Positions 1 to 6,906 of a DNA stretch of 18,206 bases are shown piece by piece. The notes beneath the pieces were generated by a model. The model was not told the origin of the DNA, made no database searches, and worked only from the letters and a program-made list of their open reading frames with translations. Numbering within the stretch: position 1 is the first letter of the stretch; each line of letters opens with the position of its first letter. Both the position numbers and the translations under genes were made by a program. Source of the DNA: an uncultured Moraxella sp. (GTDB taxonomy: Bacteria > Pseudomonadota > Gammaproteobacteria > Pseudomonadales > Moraxellaceae). The stretch covers positions 1 to 18,206 of the forward strand of contig CAKAQU010000022.1 of assembly GCA_916720335.1 (NCBI GenBank). The letters run 5' to 3'.

Positions 1-1
1 T

Positions 2-601
2 GATTATTTGTGTCTAGAGCGCGATTGTCACGAATTTACCCATCAAAGTGATGCTTATGTGGTGTGTTTGGCAAGTTTCGGAAAACAGCTGTTAGACCCT
101 ATTGGGGTATATTTACCTATTTTTCCAGCAAAAGGATATTCGGCAACTTTTGCAGTCAAAGATGCCAGTGGCGTGCCGCAGATTAGTTTGATTGATGATG
201 AATATAAATTGGTCATGAGCCGCTTTACTAATCCAGAAAGTGATGTGTTAAGAGTCGCAGGTACAGCAGAGTTTCATGGTTATGATACCCAACTGACCTT
301 GAGTCGCTGTCAGGCTTTAACCAAACGAACTCAATCCTTATTTGGTGAAGCATTGGATTATCAAACGCCCAATTATTGGACGGGACTTCGCCCGATGACA
401 CCATCTAATGTGCCTTTGATTGGTCGAGCGCACTTTGGTAAAATCCGACATGGCTCAACTGGCAGACTTGTGGATAATTTGTGGTTAAATACAGGGCATG
501 GCACGCTTGGTTTTACACACGCGTGTGGTTCGGCGAAGGCATTAAGTTTATTAATACAAAATCAAAAACCAGATTTTGATTTTCAATTTGTTGGCTATTA
601 G
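2..601 (+). CDS. dadA: D-amino-acid dehydrogenase (DadA-type FAD oxidoreductase), C-terminal part, truncated by window start
   Basis: The reading frame is open to the left edge, so the gene begins outside the window; the TTG at 8 is not a credible start. About 199 residues of the C-terminal half remain. The visible blocks PAKGYSATF, GLRPMTPSNVPLIG and LNTGHGTLGFTHACGSAKAL are typical of the DadA branch of the DAO family: the substrate-domain strand, the conserved GxRPxTPD/S segment, and the C-terminal FAD-binding GHGTLGWT-like motif. The family oxidatively deaminates D-amino acids (D-alanine in catabolism) and passes electrons to the membrane quinone pool. The gene ends 6 nt before the end of the convergent ribD; no strong terminator hairpin is visible between them. 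A related glycine/D-amino-acid oxidase paralogue is possible because the N-terminal half is missing. Confidence 0.85.
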   Translation, partial: DYLCLERDCHEFTHQSDAYVVCLASFGKQLLDPIGVYLPIFPAKGYSATFAVKDASGVPQISLIDDEYKLVMSRFTNPESDVLRVAGTAEFHGYDTQLTLSRCQALTKRTQSLFGEALDYQTPNYWTGLRPMTPSNVPLIGRAHFGKIRHGSTGRLVDNLWLNTGHGTLGFTHACGSAKALSLLIQNQKPDFDFQFVGY

Positions 602-607
602 TTAAAA

Positions 608-1684
608 CTACGCCAAAGGGTGAAATACCATTTTTAAATCGCCGCCAAGCTGATGGACCTCAATTAAATCAAAACGTTTTTGCCAAGCCAAACCTTCCAA
701 TCCAAACTCAAACATTGGGTAGCTTTTTGTACCCAATAGGCAAGGAGCTTGATACACAATCAACTCATCTACCAAATTTTGAGCAATAAAAGCACCGGAA
801 AGTTTACTGCCCGCCTCAACTAAAACATCATAACACTGATATTGGGTTGCTAAAATATGTAGCAAGTTGGGTAATTCATCACGCCACAATAGTGTGTTTT
901 TATCAGTAAACACTTGATAATCATCTTGATAATTTAATCGACCTTGTCTGTCAACCACTACAATTTTTGGTTTAGGAATTTGACAAAAGGGGGTGCCCAG
1001 CCCGTTAAAACGCACTGTTAGTGCAGGATTATCGGCAATGATTGTACCTGAACCTGTGATAATTGCACCACTTTTAGCACGCAAATACTGAACATCTTGA
1101 CGGGATTGAATGCTGGTAATCCATTTAGATTCACCATCTTTCATAGCAGTACGCCCATCAAGGCTAGCGGCTACCTTTAGACGCACATAAGGCATTTTTG
1201 TCGCCATTGCCTTTAAAAATCCAGCATTTAAGGCACGAGCTTTATCCTCACACACACCAACAGTAACCTTGATTCCCGATTTTAATAATTTTTGAATGCC
1301 TAGTCCTGAAACCTGTGGATTGCTATCTGTGCAAGCTACAACCACCCGAGAAACCTTAGCATCAATCAATGCCTGAGTACAAGGGGGTGTTTTTCCTGTG
1401 TGATTACACGGCTCAAGCGTTACATAGACTGTAGCTTCTTGAACATCTTGCTGATTGGATTGAGCGTTATGCAAAGCGGCTGCTTCAGCATGTGCTGTAC
1501 CCGCTTTTTGATGAAACCCAGACGCTATAATTTGATGATTTTTTACTAACACACAACCAACCGCAGGATTGGGGCGCGTCGTCAGTTCACCTTGCTGCGC
1601 TTGTTGCAAGGCTAGGTTCATAAAATAAGCATCTTCGGGCTGGATAGGGCTTAAATCAGCGACGTCAAACTTACTCAGATTCAT
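608..1684 (-). CDS. ribD: Bifunctional riboflavin biosynthesis deaminase/reductase RibD
   Basis: RibD catalyses two successive steps of riboflavin synthesis: deamination of the GTP-derived diaminopyrimidine and NADPH-dependent reduction of its ribose side chain. The start is the ATG at 1684 because AAGGA lies 8 nt upstream, giving 358 aa; an in-frame start further upstream would add a non-conserved MLLRINL stretch. The N-terminal cytidine-deaminase-like domain has the zinc ligands H65-A-E67 (catalytic Glu) and the PC...PPC pair C93/C102. The reductase domain begins near residue 160 (VRLKVAASLDGR) and contains the VLVEAGSKLSGAF block near the C-terminus. The start lies inside nrdR, overlapping its last 14 nt, so the two are probably translationally coupled; nrdR-ribD is a common proteobacterial arrangement. 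Confidence 0.95.
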   Translation of the reverse strand: MNLSKFDVADLSPIQPEDAYFMNLALQQAQQGELTTRPNPAVGCVLVKNHQIIASGFHQKAGTAHAEAAALHNAQSNQQDVQEATVYVTLEPCNHTGKTPPCTQALIDAKVSRVVVACTDSNPQVSGLGIQKLLKSGIKVTVGVCEDKARALNAGFLKAMATKMPYVRLKVAASLDGRTAMKDGESKWITSIQSRQDVQYLRAKSGAIITGSGTIIADNPALTVRFNGLGTPFCQIPKPKIVVVDRQGRLNYQDDYQVFTDKNTLLWRDELPNLLHILATQYQCYDVLVEAGSKLSGAFIAQNLVDELIVYQAPCLLGTKSYPMFEFGLEGLAWQKRFDLIEVHQLGGDLKMVFHPLA

Positions 1685-2144
1685 CAGATTTATCCTTAGA
1701 AGCAAAACTGGCTAATTCCGCCTGAAATGCAGCAATGTCTTGAAAATCGCGATAAACACTGGCAAAACGTACATATGCCACATCATCAATTGCCTTTAAC
1801 TCCGACATTACAATCTCACCTAAACATTTACTAGAAACTTCCCTTTCACCAGTATGACGTAGTTTTTGTTCGATGCGACTAATCATCGCCTCAATATCAT
1901 CCAAACTAATAGGTCGTTTTTGTAGGGGTAATGCAATGGAACGGCGCAATTTATTTTGATCATAGGGCTCATTACGCCCATTCACTTTGATAATTCTAGG
2001 AACAACTGCTTCAACCACTTCAAATGTCGTAAATCGTTCTTGACAAGACACACATAAACGACGACGACGAACTTGGGCGCCATCAGCGGCTAAACGCGAA
2101 TCTATTACTTTGGTATCTGTAGCATTACAATAAGGGCAATACAT
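1671..2144 (-). CDS. nrdR: Transcriptional repressor NrdR (ribonucleotide reductase regulator)
   Basis: NrdR is a zinc-ribbon plus ATP-cone protein that represses ribonucleotide reductase genes according to dNTP/ATP status. At 157 aa it is family length. The zinc ribbon is intact: C3/C6 (MYCPYC) and C31/C34 (CVSCQERF), with the basic stretch RRRR at 26-29. The ATP-cone follows (VVPRIIKVNGRNEPYDQNKL from about 47, and the YVRFASVYRDFQD block near 125-137). There is no good Shine-Dalgarno sequence before the ATG, only very AT-rich DNA. The C-terminus overlaps the ribD start. No convincing NrdR-box pair was found in the upstream spacer, so autoregulation is not supported here. Confidence 0.96.
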   Translation of the reverse strand: MYCPYCNATDTKVIDSRLAADGAQVRRRRLCVSCQERFTTFEVVEAVVPRIIKVNGRNEPYDQNKLRRSIALPLQKRPISLDDIEAMISRIEQKLRHTGEREVSSKCLGEIVMSELKAIDDVAYVRFASVYRDFQDIAAFQAELASFASKDKSDESE

Positions 2145-2363
2145 GATTTTTTATTAACCATAAAAATATTAACAAATAATAATTAATTATATAATTATTA
2201 AATAGAAATTTAAATAAAAAAATATATTAATTTAGTTTAAATTAAATAACAATTAAATATTAATCTGTAAATTTTTTTTAATTAATCATGAATATATTTT
2301 TTATTAAAAAAAATTATTTATTTCTTGATTAAATTGGGTCTGCCATGTTATTTAAATTTAATA
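2145..2363. other. Extremely AT-rich gene-free spacer between nrdR and mnmE
   Basis: No coding frame of useful length and no RNA gene is recognisable. From 2161 to 2320 only 8 of 160 bases are G or C (counted by eye). The stretch contains AT-only palindromes, e.g. TAATTATATAATTA at 2184-2197, and long A and T runs. It must contain the nrdR promoter and the 3' end of the mnmE transcript, both on the minus strand, but no GC-rich terminator hairpin is seen. Confidence 0.8.
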
Positions 2364-3737
2364 TTATTTACCAATACAAAAACTTGAAAAAATACGCCCT
2401 AATAATTCATTACTACTCATTTTTCCTGTAATCTCACCCAACGCTTCTGCAGACAACCGCAAACTTTCTGCCACCAATTCACCTGCATGATAAACGGTCA
2501 ATTGTTGATGAGCCTCTTGTGCATAAATTTTAGCTCGTTTTAAGGCATCCAAATGACGAGTTCTCGCCAAAAGCGTACCTTCTTGGGGGTAAAAACCAGC
2601 CTTTTGGTGCAAAACTTGAATTAAATCTGCAATACCCGAACCCGTTTGACAAGAAATCAAAATTTCGTTCACTAAGGTTTCACGTGGAACATTCATTTTA
2701 ACTAGCAAATCGGTTTTATTGGCAACAAAGATAAGTTTTTGCTTGAGTTTATCAAAATCACCATAATCACCCTCGCTAAATAGCTCTCTAGCAAGCAGCA
2801 TCGGGTCTATTTCACCACTTACATCATACACAAGCAGCAAAATATTCGCTTGATTGATGGCGTTTTTTGCTCTATCAATGCCAATTTTTTCTACTTTATC
2901 AGCAGTCTGTCTAAGCCCTGCCGTATCAGTCAGATGAATGGTCAGTCCATTTAAAACCAATGTTTCTTGCAATGTGTCACGAGTTGTGCCTGCTACGTCA
3001 GTTACAATTGCGCGCTCTGTCCCTGATAAGCAGTTTAAAAGGCTTGATTTACCAGCGTTTGGCTTACCTGCTAACACAACATGGATGCCATCACGCAATA
3101 ATTGCCCTTGTTTAGCATTGGACAAAATATCATCAATTTCTATCAAAATTGCATTTAGCTTATTCTCAATCACGCCATCAGCTAAAAAATCTACATCTTC
3201 TTCATCAGGAAAATCAATTGCTGCTTCAACATAGATGCGCAAATGGGTAACTTTTTCTATCAAATCATTGATTTTATTAGAAAATTTACCAGATAATGAA
3301 CGAATTGCTCCCAAAGCCTGAGCATCGCTCGTAGCGCTAATGGCATCACTAATAGCTTCAGCTTGCACCAAATCTAATTTATTATTCTCAAAGGCTCTTA
3401 ATGAAAACTCTCCTGCTTGAGCTTGCTTTGCACCCATTTCAAATGTACGCGCCAGTAAAATGTTTTGCAACACCACACCGCCATGACCCTGAAGTTCCAC
3501 CACATCCTCACCTGTAAATGAATGTGGCGCTTTAAAGTAAATCACCACCCCTTCATCAATCACGCCATTTTCGCCATAAAAACGGGCAAAATGAGCGTGC
3601 CTTGGTTTTAAAGAGGATTTTTGGGTTAATTGACAAGCAATCGAATAAGCGGTTTTTCCTGATAGACGAATAACACCAACGCCACCTTGACCAATAGGGG
3701 TGGCGATTGCCGAAATAGTATGTTTTTGATTTGTCAT
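2364..3737 (-). CDS. mnmE: tRNA uridine-5-carboxymethylaminomethyl modification GTPase MnmE
   Basis: MnmE works with MnmG to modify the wobble uridine (U34) of several tRNAs. At 457 aa it matches the family (454 in E. coli). The N-terminal tetrahydrofolate-binding domain opens with TISAIATPIGQGGVGVIRLSG. The inserted G domain has G1 GKPNAGKS at 224-231, the TTRD switch at 251-254, G3 DTAG at 271-274 and G4 NKTD at 340-343. The essential C-terminal CIGK with its catalytic cysteine is intact. It lies 52 nt downstream of yidC, the usual last gene of the rpmH-rnpA-yidD-yidC-mnmE cluster. The Shine-Dalgarno sequence is weak (TTTGGT before the ATG). Confidence 0.97.
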   Translation of the reverse strand: MTNQKHTISAIATPIGQGGVGVIRLSGKTAYSIACQLTQKSSLKPRHAHFARFYGENGVIDEGVVIYFKAPHSFTGEDVVELQGHGGVVLQNILLARTFEMGAKQAQAGEFSLRAFENNKLDLVQAEAISDAISATSDAQALGAIRSLSGKFSNKINDLIEKVTHLRIYVEAAIDFPDEEDVDFLADGVIENKLNAILIEIDDILSNAKQGQLLRDGIHVVLAGKPNAGKSSLLNCLSGTERAIVTDVAGTTRDTLQETLVLNGLTIHLTDTAGLRQTADKVEKIGIDRAKNAINQANILLLVYDVSGEIDPMLLARELFSEGDYGDFDKLKQKLIFVANKTDLLVKMNVPRETLVNEILISCQTGSGIADLIQVLHQKAGFYPQEGTLLARTRHLDALKRAKIYAQEAHQQLTVYHAGELVAESLRLSAEALGEITGKMSSNELLGRIFSSFCIGK

Positions 3738-3789
3738 AATTTACCAAACAAAGCTTATATCAACACTTTTTCAGATAAGCAAATTAAAA

Positions 3790-5439
3790 TTAAGCGGTTT
3801 TTTGCGCCATTTGCTTTTCTACATGTTTATTAACAATATGCTGATGTGCCATACTAAATAGGTTGTTTACTGTCCAGTATAATACCAAACCTGCTGGGAA
3901 AAACAGCATAAACACCGCAAAAATTAATGGCATAATTTTCATCATTTTTGCTTGCATTGGGTCAGCAGGTTGTGGATTGAGCATCTGCTGAATAAACATT
4001 GTTGCTCCCATAAAAATTGGTAGGATAAACCAAGGGTCCATTGCAGATAAATCACGAATCCATAAAATCCAAGGGGCATGACGCAGCTCAACACTCTCAA
4101 CTAACGTCCAATATAATGCCAAAAAAATCGGCATTTGCAGTAAAATTGGTAAACAACCTGCCATTGGATTGACTTTTTCATCACGATAAAGCTGCATCAT
4201 TGCTTGGCTCATACCCATACGGTCATCGCCAAATTTATCTTTTAATGCTTGAAGTTTTGGAGCAATGGCACGCATTTTTGCCATAGAAACGTAGCTTTTA
4301 TTGGAAAACCATAATAATGCTAATTTAGTTAGCAAAGTTAATACAATAATAGACCAGCCCCAGTTGCCCAATAGTTTGTGTACACCCTCTAAAACCGCAA
4401 ATAAAACTTTTGAGATTGGCCATAAAATACCATAATCAACCGTTTGATTAAGCCCAACAGCAACTTTTTCTAATTCTTTTTGTACTTTTGGCCCAGCATA
4501 AAGAGTTGCTTCCAAGGTTGCTTGTTTACCAGCTGGCACATCAATTTGTGGGCTATTAAAGCCAATAAAGTAGTCTTGACCGCTGCTGCGGCTGTAGAAG
4601 GTTGCTTCAAAATTAGTTGGTGTCCACGCCGAAACAAAATAATGCTGAACAATAGCTACCCAACCATCCTTGCTTACCGCTTTTAATTCACCGCTATCAA
4701 AATTTTTAAATTTTAGTTTATTGTATGGACTGTCTGGCGTTCCCCATGCACCACCTAAGTAAGTCGCCATACTCATCATGCCCTTATTTTCATTGCCAGG
4801 GTCGCTACTATTATCACGCTTAAGCTGAGTGTATACCTGACCTTGCCAAGCTGTCTGGCTGTTATTATTAATGTTGTAACTTAACAATATCGGGTATTCA
4901 CCAGATTTAAATGTATAAGTTTTAGTAATAGTAACGCCGTCTTTTTGATAAATCAAAGGTACCTGCAAAACACCATTGGCATTCATTTGGTAGTGATTTT
5001 TTGGACTGGTAAAACTTGCTCGCCCTGAAGTAGTATCAATACCGTCGCGCCCAATCAAACCAGATTGTGCCACATAAGTGCGCCCGTTATTATTTTCCAA
5101 CAAAACCAAAGGCTCTTTACTGCCTAATTTTTCATCATATTGTTTTAGACTGGCATAAACAATATCGCCCCCAATGGGGTTGATTTTGATTTCATAACGA
5201 TCTGTGTCAACCAAAATCAGTTCATTATTGTTTTCATTAACTACAACTGTACTGTCTTGATTGGCAGTGATCGGTACGTCGCCATGAGATGCTGTTGGCA
5301 CATCGTTTTTTTCAGATGCAGTAACTACTGATTGAGTTTTAGGAGCATTCACAATGTAATCATTACGCCAAGCCAATATCAATAAATAGGCTGTAATTAA
5401 TATGGCAATAATGATTAATATCCGAAGTATTTTTTGCAT
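3790..5439 (-). CDS. yidC: Membrane protein insertase YidC
   Basis: YidC inserts and folds inner-membrane proteins, alone or with SecYEG. The 549 aa order matches Gram-negative YidC: an N-terminal membrane anchor at about 5-24 (ILIIIAILITAYLLILAW), a large periplasmic domain at roughly 60-335, then the conserved insertase core. The core contains LLGNWGWSIIVLTLLTKL (about 352-370), the cytoplasmic hairpin MAKMRAIAPKLQALKDKFGDD, the NPMAGCLPILLQMPIFLALY segment, and the final PAGLVLYWTVNNLFSMAHQ block. AGGA lies 7 nt before the ATG. It sits between yidD (69 nt gap) and mnmE in one leftward operon. The short C-terminal tail ends in a modestly basic stretch. Confidence 0.97.
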   Translation of the reverse strand: MQKILRILIIIAILITAYLLILAWRNDYIVNAPKTQSVVTASEKNDVPTASHGDVPITANQDSTVVVNENNNELILVDTDRYEIKINPIGGDIVYASLKQYDEKLGSKEPLVLLENNNGRTYVAQSGLIGRDGIDTTSGRASFTSPKNHYQMNANGVLQVPLIYQKDGVTITKTYTFKSGEYPILLSYNINNNSQTAWQGQVYTQLKRDNSSDPGNENKGMMSMATYLGGAWGTPDSPYNKLKFKNFDSGELKAVSKDGWVAIVQHYFVSAWTPTNFEATFYSRSSGQDYFIGFNSPQIDVPAGKQATLEATLYAGPKVQKELEKVAVGLNQTVDYGILWPISKVLFAVLEGVHKLLGNWGWSIIVLTLLTKLALLWFSNKSYVSMAKMRAIAPKLQALKDKFGDDRMGMSQAMMQLYRDEKVNPMAGCLPILLQMPIFLALYWTLVESVELRHAPWILWIRDLSAMDPWFILPIFMGATMFIQQMLNPQPADPMQAKMMKIMPLIFAVFMLFFPAGLVLYWTVNNLFSMAHQHIVNKHVEKQMAQKTA

Positions 5440-5508
5440 AAATTTTCCTGGGGCTATTTGGCAAATTTAAGTTAAACTGCTTATTCTACTAAAATTTTTA
5501 TAAAAAAC

Positions 5509-5832
5509 CTAGTATTTCATTAAATGATTGCGATAAGCCCGATAACTGATATGGTCTAAGTAAATTGCATAAATTTTAATATTTGTTTGATAAAAATCAT
5601 ATTTTTTTAAAGGTAATGGTACAAAATCCACTCCATGCCCCCCAAAAGGTTGGCAGCGGCACAATCGCCAAATCAGCAGTTTAATCCCACCCACTCCATG
5701 CCAAAGCAGCGCTTGTTTAGCGTACTCAGAGCAAGTTGGATAATAACGACAACGAGCAGGAAGAAGTGGACTGATGATTTTTTGGTAAAACAAAATGCAA
5801 GCCAGCCCCAAACGAATGATAACAACTTTCAC
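5509..5832 (-). CDS. yidD: Membrane protein insertion efficiency factor YidD
   Basis: YidD is a small inner-membrane-associated protein that assists YidC-dependent insertion. The family core is clear: YQKIISPLLPARCRYYPTCS, then the GVGGIKLLIWRLCRCQPFGG block with its cysteines (C28, C34, C58, C60) and GGHGVDFVP. I chose the GTG at 5832, 4 nt after the rnpA stop, because it gives the usual short N-terminus before YQ (107 aa in total). The alternative ATG at 5898 would add 22 residues and overlap rnpA by 62 nt. The C-terminus runs about 35 residues past the conserved VP, longer than the 85-aa E. coli protein; that tail (YQTNIKIYAIYLDHISYRAY...) is not recognised. Confidence 0.88.
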   Translation of the reverse strand: MKVVIIRLGLACILFYQKIISPLLPARCRYYPTCSEYAKQALLWHGVGGIKLLIWRLCRCQPFGGHGVDFVPLPLKKYDFYQTNIKIYAIYLDHISYRAYRNHLMKY

Positions 5833-5836
5833 AAGA

Positions 5837-6217
5837 TTAATTATCTTTATTGGGATAATGTTGAATAATTTTTGAAAATAACTGCGATAATTGATCATGG
5901 ATATTAATTTTTTTATCGTATTTTTGTTTTACAATAACCACAATATCAATTCCACAAATGCAATATTGGTTCAAACGAAAGTATTCTCTAATTAATCTTT
6001 TTAAACGATTTCTATCAGTAGCATTTTTTAATTTTTTTTTGGTAATTGCCATGCCTAACCTGCAATTATCCATTGAATTTTCTTTAATAAAAACCAATAA
6101 ATTTTCACTATGAATTTTTTTATCGCACGCATCAAAAACTTGTTTGAATTGGTAAGAATTTAGTAAACGTTGATTTTTGGTTAATTTAAAACTCAAGTTA
6201 TGATTTTGGTGTCTCAT
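5837..6217 (-). CDS. rnpA: Ribonuclease P protein component
   Basis: RnpA is the protein cofactor of RNase P, which matures tRNA 5' ends. With the ATG at 6217 (AGGT 6 nt upstream) the protein is 126 aa. The central signature is intact: RNRLKRLIREYFR at 69-81, the conserved RNR motif that contacts the catalytic RNA. The preceding LVFIKENS and CRLGMAITKKK strands are also family-like. A GTG further upstream (6244) would place the start inside the terminator hairpin and is rejected. The gene is 57 nt downstream of rpmH, separated from it by the hairpin, and 4 nt upstream of the preferred yidD start. Lysine/asparagine enrichment reflects the local AT richness. Confidence 0.95.
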   Translation of the reverse strand: MRHQNHNLSFKLTKNQRLLNSYQFKQVFDACDKKIHSENLLVFIKENSMDNCRLGMAITKKKLKNATDRNRLKRLIREYFRLNQYCICGIDIVVIVKQKYDKKINIHDQLSQLFSKIIQHYPNKDN

Positions 6218-6233
6218 GAATTTACCTTTAGAC

Positions 6234-6258
6234 AAAAAAAGCACCCAAAAGGTGCTTT
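6234..6258 (-). terminator. Hairpin terminator/attenuator between rpmH and rnpA
   Basis: On the minus strand an 8-bp stem AAAGCACC/GGTGCTTT with a 5-nt loop is followed by a short T run. It lies between the rpmH stop and the rnpA start, so it probably ends most rpmH transcripts while letting some through to rnpA-yidD-yidC-mnmE. This would match supply of ribosomal protein to the lower need for RNase P protein. Confidence 0.75.
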
Positions 6259-6274
6259 ATTTTTATAATCGCTA

Positions 6275-6409
6275 TTATACAGTCAAACGATGACGACCTT
6301 TAGCGCGGCGGCGAGCTAAAACTTGACGACCATTTTTAGTAGCCATGCGAGCACGAAAACCGTGAGTACGTTTACGTTTTAAAACACTAGGTTGGAAAGT
6401 ACGTTTCAT
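6275..6409 (-). CDS. rpmH: 50S ribosomal protein L34
   Basis: This 44-aa gene encodes MKRTFQPSVLKRKRTHGF at its N-terminus, then RARMATKNGRQVLARRRAKG and RHRLTV. It is the near-universal L34 sequence: extremely basic, family length, part of the large ribosomal subunit. The start is supported by AAGGTG just upstream of the ATG. It is the first gene of the leftward cluster and directly adjoins the origin region. The 5' leader carries a dyad (ATCACCA at 6434-6440 against TGGTGAT at 6461-6467) that could matter for its regulation. Confidence 0.98.
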   Translation of the reverse strand: MKRTFQPSVLKRKRTHGFRARMATKNGRQVLARRRAKGRHRLTV

Positions 6410-6688
6410 AATTCACCTTAAGGATATAATCACATCACCAAACCCTGCAGAAGTTTTTTGTGGTGATAAATTGGATAAATTGTTTGTTAATTTAACTAAA
6501 AAATTAGCTAAAGTAATTTAAAGGACAAAATTCTACCTAAAAAATTTGCTTAGGTCAAGGTAAAAATTAAATTATCTTAGCAATTAACTGTAAAAACAAA
6601 TAAATTAGGTTATCCTAAATTAAAAAATTTGATTTAAAAAATTAATTAATCTAGTAAACAATTATATATTTAGAATGATTTTTTAAAG

Positions 6689-6697
6689 TTATCCACA
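6689..6697 (+). promoter_or_regulatory. DnaA box (perfect TTATCCACA)
   Basis: An exact match to the high-affinity DnaA-binding 9-mer, at the left end of the box cluster and next to the AT-rich block at 6710-6744, suitable for nucleating DnaA loading. Confidence 0.85.
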
Positions 6698-6759
6698 AGT
6701 TTTTCTTGCCATTATTATTAATTTAATATATTATAATAATAATAAGGGCATCGATTTTC

Positions 6760-6768
6760 TGTTGATAA
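6760..6768 (-). promoter_or_regulatory. Probable weak DnaA box (TTATCAACA)
   Basis: One mismatch from TTATCCACA, on the minus strand, lying between the perfect boxes at 6689 and 6803; such variants often act as low-affinity sites. Confidence 0.5.
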
Positions 6769-6802
6769 GTAGTGTTTTAGTATAAAAATCAATAATTTAA
6801 AA

Positions 6803-6811
6803 TGTGGATAA
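6803..6811 (-). promoter_or_regulatory. DnaA box (perfect TTATCCACA, reverse)
   Basis: TGTGGATAA on the + strand is an exact reverse DnaA box. A weaker reverse match follows at 6836-6844 (TTACCCACA), and TTTTACACA (reverse, 6815-6823) is a marginal one, so this stretch holds a small cluster in one orientation. Confidence 0.85.
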
Positions 6812-6871
6812 CCCTGTGTAAAACTTTGTATAACTTGTGGGTAAGTTAGCTAATATGATTTTCCCCACAGT

Positions 6872-6892
6872 TTATCCACAAAGTTATCCACA
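6872..6892 (+). promoter_or_regulatory. Tandem pair of perfect DnaA boxes before dnaA
   Basis: TTATCCACA occurs at 6872-6880 and again at 6884-6892, a 12-bp period, same orientation. The pair ends 14 nt before the dnaA start codon and overlaps its expected leader, so it could serve both in origin function and in DnaA autorepression. Confidence 0.85.
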
Positions 6893-6906
6893 TAAATTTT
6901 GGGTGT

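Larger units (their letters stand above)
6410..6906. other. Chromosomal replication origin oriC (rpmH-dnaA intergenic region)
   Basis: This 497-nt gene-free interval lies between divergent rpmH and dnaA, the standard gammaproteobacterial oriC site. Four perfect DnaA boxes (TTATCCACA) are visible at 6689-6697 (+), 6803-6811 (-), 6872-6880 (+) and 6884-6892 (+). One-mismatch variants lie at 6760-6768 (TTATCAACA, -) and 6836-6844 (TTACCCACA, -). The block 6710-6744, almost pure A/T, and the 6560-6670 stretch are candidates for the unwinding element. The left part also has a tandem GATAAATTG pair (6465-6482) and four CCTAA/TTAGG copies (6535-6618). All genes flanking the region point away from it. 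The dnaA and rpmH promoters must also lie here but were not assigned with confidence. Confidence 0.9.

Noticed and set aside
2145..2363. NrdR-box pair or a second origin in the AT-rich spacer
   Set aside because: No NrdR-box-like dyads with the expected GC positions and no DnaA boxes; AT palindromes there are expected by chance at this composition.
2938..3234. 98-codon open frame on + opposite mnmE
   Set aside because: It is antisense to a complete, motif-verified mnmE, has no ribosome-binding site and reads as low-complexity Ser/Thr/Pro sequence.
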